Shown here piece after piece: positions 60,674 to 64,000 of a stretch of DNA of 64,000 bases. The notes under the pieces are model-generated. The model saw nothing but the letters and a program-made list of their open reading frames with translations, searched no databases and was not told the DNA's origin. The DNA is taken from positions 62,001 through 126,000 of the forward strand of contig NZ_JAZIBG010000019.1 of the NCBI RefSeq assembly GCF_036621135.1, in the 5' to 3' direction. Position 1 is the stretch's first letter, and each line of letters starts with the position of its first letter. A program made the translations under genes and the position numbers. The stretch is from Aquincola agrisoli (lineage in GTDB: Bacteria; Pseudomonadota; Gammaproteobacteria; Burkholderiales; Burkholderiaceae_C).

Positions 60674-62539
60674 TCAACGGCCCTTCGTGCCGTCGAAGCC
60701 GTCGTTGGCGGCGTACCAGTCCTGCCGGCCGCCGTCCTGCTGCGCCTGCGCGCGCTCCCGCTCCCACAGCTCGATCAGCTGCTGCCGCCCCTGCTTGGTG
60801 ATCGCGATCAGCTTGGCCTCGTCGCGGAAGTGAGGGGCCATGCGTTCGAGCAGCCGCAGGTTGTGCCTGCGGAACAGCATCGTGCGCCGGCGCGCCTCGT
60901 GGGGCTGCCAGCCCATCGATTCGAGCGCGCTGCGCCCGCTCATCAGCGCCGCGTCCAGCGTCTCGCGCTCCACGAGCTTCACGCCGCGCTCGTGCAGGCC
61001 GTAGTAGTGGGTGACGTTGCGCGCGCGGGCCACGATGGTCAGGTGCGGGAAGTGCTGCTGCACCAGGTCGACCAGCTTCAGGCTCTGGTCCACGTCGTCG
61101 ATCGCGACCACGATGACCCTGGCCTGCGCGGCGCCCGCGATGCGCAGCAGGTCGAGCCGCGTCGCATCGCCGTAGAAGGCCGGCATGCCGAAGCGGCGCA
61201 CGGTGTCGACCGCATCGGCATCGTGGTCGAGCACGGTGGTCTTCACGCCGTTGGCGAAGAGCAGGCGGCCGACGATCTGCCCGTAGCGGCCGAAGCCCGC
61301 GATGATCACCGGCGCCTCCTGCGGCTCGCGCAGCTCGCTGCCGGCGTCCTTCGGCCGGCGGGGCGCCTGCCGGGCCAGGCGAGGCACGAGCCAGCGGTCG
61401 CTCAGCACCAGCAGCAGCGGCGAGACGAGCATCGACAACGCCACCACCGCGGCCAGCAACGACGACTGCGCCGCGCTGATCACACCCGCCTGCTGCGCGG
61501 TCTGGAACACGACGAAGCCGAACTCCCCGCCCTGCGCCAGCAGCACCACGAACACCGGCCGCTCGACCAGCGGGATCGGCATCAGCCGCGCCATGCCCAG
61601 CAGCACGCCGATCTTCAGGAGCAGGAAGCCGACGACGATCGCCGCGATGAGCCCGGGCGCCTCGAGCACCGCCCCGAAGTCGATGCTCATGCCCACCGCG
61701 ATGAAGAACAGGCCCAGCAGCAGGCCCTTGAACGGCTCGATGTCGGTTTCGAGCTCGCGGCGGTACTCGCTCTCGGCCAGCAGCACGCCGGCGAGGAAGG
61801 CGCCCAGCGCCATCGACAGGCCCACCGCCTGCATCAGCGCGGCGATGACCACCACCAGCAGCAGCGCGGCGGCGGTGAAGATCTCGGGCGTGCGGCTGCC
61901 GGCGATCCAGCGCAGCGCCGGCCGCAGCAGCAGCCGGCCGCCGAGCACGATGCCGGCGATCACGCCGAGCACCTTGGCGGCCTCGATCCACCCGCTGCCG
62001 TGCGGCGCGCGCTCGCCCCCGAAGGCGAGCAGCGGGATCAGCGCGAGGATGGGGATGGCGGCGATGTCCTGCAGCAGCGCGACGCTGAGCACGCTGCGGC
62101 CGGCGCCGGTCGCCATCAGGTTGCGCTCCGCCAGCACGCCCAGGCCGATCGCCGTGGACGACAGCGCGAGCCCCAGCGCCGCCACCAGCGCCAGCCGCCA
62201 TTCCACGCCCGCGGCGGCGGCCACGCCGGCCATCACGGCCGCGGAGCCCAGCGTCTGCACGCTGCCCCAGCCGAAGATCGGCCGGCGCATGGCCCACAGC
62301 CGCTTCGGCTCCAGCTCGAGGCCAACGAGGAACAGCATCAGCACCACGCCGAACTCGGCGAAGTGCAGCATGTCCTGCGGATCGTTCACGAAGCCGGCGA
62401 CCGAGGGGCCGATGACGATGCCCGCCGCCAGGTAGCCGACGATCGACCCGAGCCCGATCGCACGCGCCAGCGGCACCGCGACCACGGCGGCGGTCAGGTA
62501 GATGAGGCTGGTGCCGAGCCAGGTGCTGCCGTGGTCCAT
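60674..62539 (-). CDS. kefC: KefC-type glutathione-gated potassium efflux/cation-proton antiporter
   Basis: CPA2 antiporter of 621 residues from ATG 62539 (MDHGSTWLGTSLIYLTAAVVAVPLARAIG). Twelve or so membrane helices occupy the first 380 residues (SSTAIGLGVLAERNL, GAFLAGVLLAESEYRRELE), then a cytosolic RCK/TrkA-N domain, VIIAGFGRYGQIVGRLLFANG near 410, and a charged tail. Length equals E. coli KefC. It protects against electrophiles by K+ efflux and cytoplasmic acidification. The ancillary kefF-like gene lies 22 bases upstream. Confidence 0.93.
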   Translation of the reverse strand: MDHGSTWLGTSLIYLTAAVVAVPLARAIGLGSIVGYLAAGIVIGPSVAGFVNDPQDMLHFAEFGVVLMLFLVGLELEPKRLWAMRRPIFGWGSVQTLGSAAVMAGVAAAAGVEWRLALVAALGLALSSTAIGLGVLAERNLMATGAGRSVLSVALLQDIAAIPILALIPLLAFGGERAPHGSGWIEAAKVLGVIAGIVLGGRLLLRPALRWIAGSRTPEIFTAAALLLVVVIAALMQAVGLSMALGAFLAGVLLAESEYRRELETDIEPFKGLLLGLFFIAVGMSIDFGAVLEAPGLIAAIVVGFLLLKIGVLLGMARLMPIPLVERPVFVVLLAQGGEFGFVVFQTAQQAGVISAAQSSLLAAVVALSMLVSPLLLVLSDRWLVPRLARQAPRRPKDAGSELREPQEAPVIIAGFGRYGQIVGRLLFANGVKTTVLDHDADAVDTVRRFGMPAFYGDATRLDLLRIAGAAQARVIVVAIDDVDQSLKLVDLVQQHFPHLTIVARARNVTHYYGLHERGVKLVERETLDAALMSGRSALESMGWQPHEARRRTMLFRRHNLRLLERMAPHFRDEAKLIAITKQGRQQLIELWERERAQAQQDGGRQDWYAANDGFDGTKGR

Positions 62540-62561
62540 GTCGGGTGGGCGCGTGGCGTGC

Positions 62562-63167
62562 TCAGGGCGCCGGCCGGTCGCTCGACGCCACCGCGCGCTG
62601 CGTGTCCGCGGTGGGCGAGAGGTGCAGCGTCCAATCCGGATAGGTGGCCAGCCGCTCCAGGTAGCCGGCGGTGAAGGCCTGCAGCTCGGGCTCGCTGGCG
62701 CGGTGGGCGGCGTGCAGCACCCGGGGCGGCAGGAAGCGCATGCCGCACAGCGCCGCGGTCTGGCTGTAGGGCGGCAGGAAGGCCTCGAACGGATGGTGGT
62801 TGTAGCCGCCGGGGCTGTACGCGTGCGCACTGCCGCCGGTGGAGGTGACGAGCCAGAGGTCCTTGCCGCGCAGGTGCGTGCCCTGCGAGCCGTATGCCCA
62901 GCCATAGGACAGCACCTCGTCGACCCACAGCTTCATCAGCGGCGGCATGCCGTACCACTGCAGCGGGTGCTGCCAGACGACGAGCTGGGCGCCGGCGAGC
63001 GCCGCCTGCTCGGCCGGCACGTCGATCAGGTAGTCAGGGTACAGCGCATACAGGTCGCGGACCTCGACGCCGACGGGGGCGGCCTGCCGCAGGGTCTTCA
63101 GCAGCGTGCGGTGGATGCGGGAGTGCTGGAGGTTCGGGTGCGCGGCGAGGACGAGGATCGAGGCCAA
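62562..63167 (-). CDS. kefF: KefF-like NAD(P)H oxidoreductase, ancillary to KefC
   Basis: Flavodoxin-fold quinone reductase of 201 residues. No in-frame ATG exists near the start; TTG 63167 is proposed because it gives MASILVLAAHPNLQHSRIHR, the family N-terminus. Further motifs are VVWQHPLQWYGMPPLMKLWVDEVLSYGWAYG and LVTSTGGSAHAYSPGGYNHHPFEAFL. It is needed for full KefC activity in E. coli; the tandem order kefF-kefC supports the same role. Confidence 0.88.
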   Translation of the reverse strand: MASILVLAAHPNLQHSRIHRTLLKTLRQAAPVGVEVRDLYALYPDYLIDVPAEQAALAGAQLVVWQHPLQWYGMPPLMKLWVDEVLSYGWAYGSQGTHLRGKDLWLVTSTGGSAHAYSPGGYNHHPFEAFLPPYSQTAALCGMRFLPPRVLHAAHRASEPELQAFTAGYLERLATYPDWTLHLSPTADTQRAVASSDRPAP

Positions 63168-63224
63168 GGCGGGGTCTGCGGGCGTGTCTTCGCTACCATA
63201 ACCGCAAATCGTCAGGAGGTACCG

Positions 63225-63842
63225 ATGCCGGTGGTCGTTGTCGCAAATCCGAAGGGCGGCGTGGGCAAGAGCACGCTGGCCACCAACGTGGCGGGCTGGA
63301 TGGCGCGGCAGGGGCGGGCGGTGATGCTGGGCGACGTCGATCGCCAGCAGTCCTCCCGGCAGTGGCTGGCGCTGCGGGCGCCGCAACTGCCCGTCATCCA
63401 CGGCTGGGAGGTGGCGCGCGACAACATCGTGCGGCCGCCCAAGGGCACGACCGACGTCGTGCTCGACACCCCCGCCGGCCTGCGCGGCAAGCGGCTCGAC
63501 GAGGTGATGAAGATCGCCGACAAGGTGCTGGTGCCGCTGCAGCCCAGCCTGTTCGACATCCAGGCGACGTACGCCTTCCTCCAGGAGCTGCAGGCGCACA
63601 AGCGGGCCGACCGGGTGCGGATCGGCATCGTCGCGATGCGGGTGCGCGAGCACACGCTGGCGGCCGACCAGCTCAGGCACTTCCTCGACGAGCTCGGCGT
63701 GCCGGTGGTGGCGCAGCTGCGCGACACGCAGAACTACGTGCAGCTCGCCGCCCACGGCCTGACGCTGTGGGACGTGGCGCCCAGCCGCGTGGAGCGCGAC
63801 CTGCCGCAGTGGCAGCCGCTGTCGGCCTGGCTCGACGGCTGA
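63225..63842 (+). CDS. ParA/MinD-like ATPase
   Basis: Deviant Walker ATPase of 205 residues. Perfect AGGAGG lies six bases before ATG 63225. The nucleotide loop NPKGGVGKSTLATNVAG is at residues 8-24, Walker A' in GDVDRQQSSRQWL near 37, and Walker B in DVVLDTPAGLRG. Orphan ParA-like proteins of this size position protein clusters or cell structures; no parB or parS is visible beside it. It is divergent from kefF. Confidence 0.9.
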   Translation: MPVVVVANPKGGVGKSTLATNVAGWMARQGRAVMLGDVDRQQSSRQWLALRAPQLPVIHGWEVARDNIVRPPKGTTDVVLDTPAGLRGKRLDEVMKIADKVLVPLQPSLFDIQATYAFLQELQAHKRADRVRIGIVAMRVREHTLAADQLRHFLDELGVPVVAQLRDTQNYVQLAAHGLTLWDVAPSRVERDLPQWQPLSAWLDG

Positions 63843-63852
63843 GCAACGCCCC

Positions 63853-64000
63853 ATGCGGATCGAGATCGCGCCGGGGGTGCGGCTGTTCGTCGACGTCGAG
63901 GGCCCCGCCTTCGTGCCCGACGGCACCGGCCTGCGCGAGAAGCCCACGCTGCTGCTGCTGCACGGCGGGCCGGGCTTCGACCACAGCAGCTTCAAGCCGC
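63853..64000 (+). CDS. Alpha/beta hydrolase (proline iminopeptidase-like), N-terminal part, cut by window edge
   Basis: Only the first 49 codons are in view. The protein starts MRIEIAPGVRLFVDVEGPAFV, and LLLLHGGPGFDHSSFKP is the oxyanion-hole HGGPG motif typical of proline iminopeptidase-like hydrolases. It follows the ParA-like gene by ten bases and may be co-transcribed. The catalytic triad lies beyond the window. Confidence 0.8.
   Translation, partial: MRIEIAPGVRLFVDVEGPAFVPDGTGLREKPTLLLLHGGPGFDHSSFKP

Overview
The window is a GC-rich chromosomal segment from a betaproteobacterium. Gene content (flhDC-controlled flagella, hemC-hemD-hemX-hemY, glyA-nrdR, Bug-type solute receptor, ubiD, ppc) and style point to Burkholderiales, most like the Rubrivivax/Leptothrix/Methylibium group; that placement is inference from recognised families, not a database match. 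Most genes are intact and tightly packed. No CRISPR array, integrase, transposase or replication origin was seen.

Layout. 1-3.6 kb: two chemoreceptor genes, each behind a similar sigma-28-like promoter. 3.6-7.5 kb: a periplasmic PQQ-type sugar dehydrogenase plus cytochrome c operon, facing a sigma-54 enhancer-binding regulator, with a sigma-54 promoter and a perfect inverted repeat between them. 7.5-18.8 kb: housekeeping genes (nrdR, glyA, lytic transglycosylase, ubiD, YdcF-like, a 1,264-residue DUF748/AsmA-like protein, a trans-sulfuration PLP enzyme, FKBP isomerase), with a candidate structured RNA and terminator after ubiD. 18.8-23.8 kb: a xylulokinase-like gene, then a glutamine-synthetase-like/class III aminotransferase/GntR operon preceded by palindromic operators. 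23.9-28.7 kb: a LysR gene divergent from a small catabolic operon (LigI-like hydrolase, SDR, Bug receptor, carboxymuconolactone-decarboxylase-like protein, alpha/beta-barrel protein). 28.7-32.9 kb: an AidB-like acyl-CoA dehydrogenase and a 761-residue protein I cannot assign.

33-46.2 kb is a flagellar/chemotaxis block on the minus strand: flhD-flhC, motA-motB, cheY-cheZ, a small Cys-containing protein, a second solo flhD, flhB-flhA-flhF-flhG-fliA and a soluble chemoreceptor. Master regulator, export gate, sigma-28 and sigma-28-dependent genes lie together, and sigma-28-like sites precede motA, cheY and the two chemoreceptors at the left edge. 46.3-53.5 kb: ppc divergent from hemC-hemD-hemX-hemY, then tRNA-Arg(ACG) with a clear promoter and terminator.

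53.7-58.0 kb is different: an intact aroQ and an intact H-NS-family gene sit among broken pieces of an aromatic meta-cleavage pathway and its transporters (TRAP receptor, intradiol dioxygenase, ABC-type solute receptor, acetaldehyde dehydrogenase, 4-hydroxy-2-oxovalerate aldolase), plus a UvrD scrap fused to a broken mlaF. Several are frameshifted by single bases and several have internal deletions. 58.1-64 kb returns to intact genes: GMC oxidoreductase, TauE/SafE exporter, kefF-kefC, a ParA-like ATPase and the start of an alpha/beta hydrolase.
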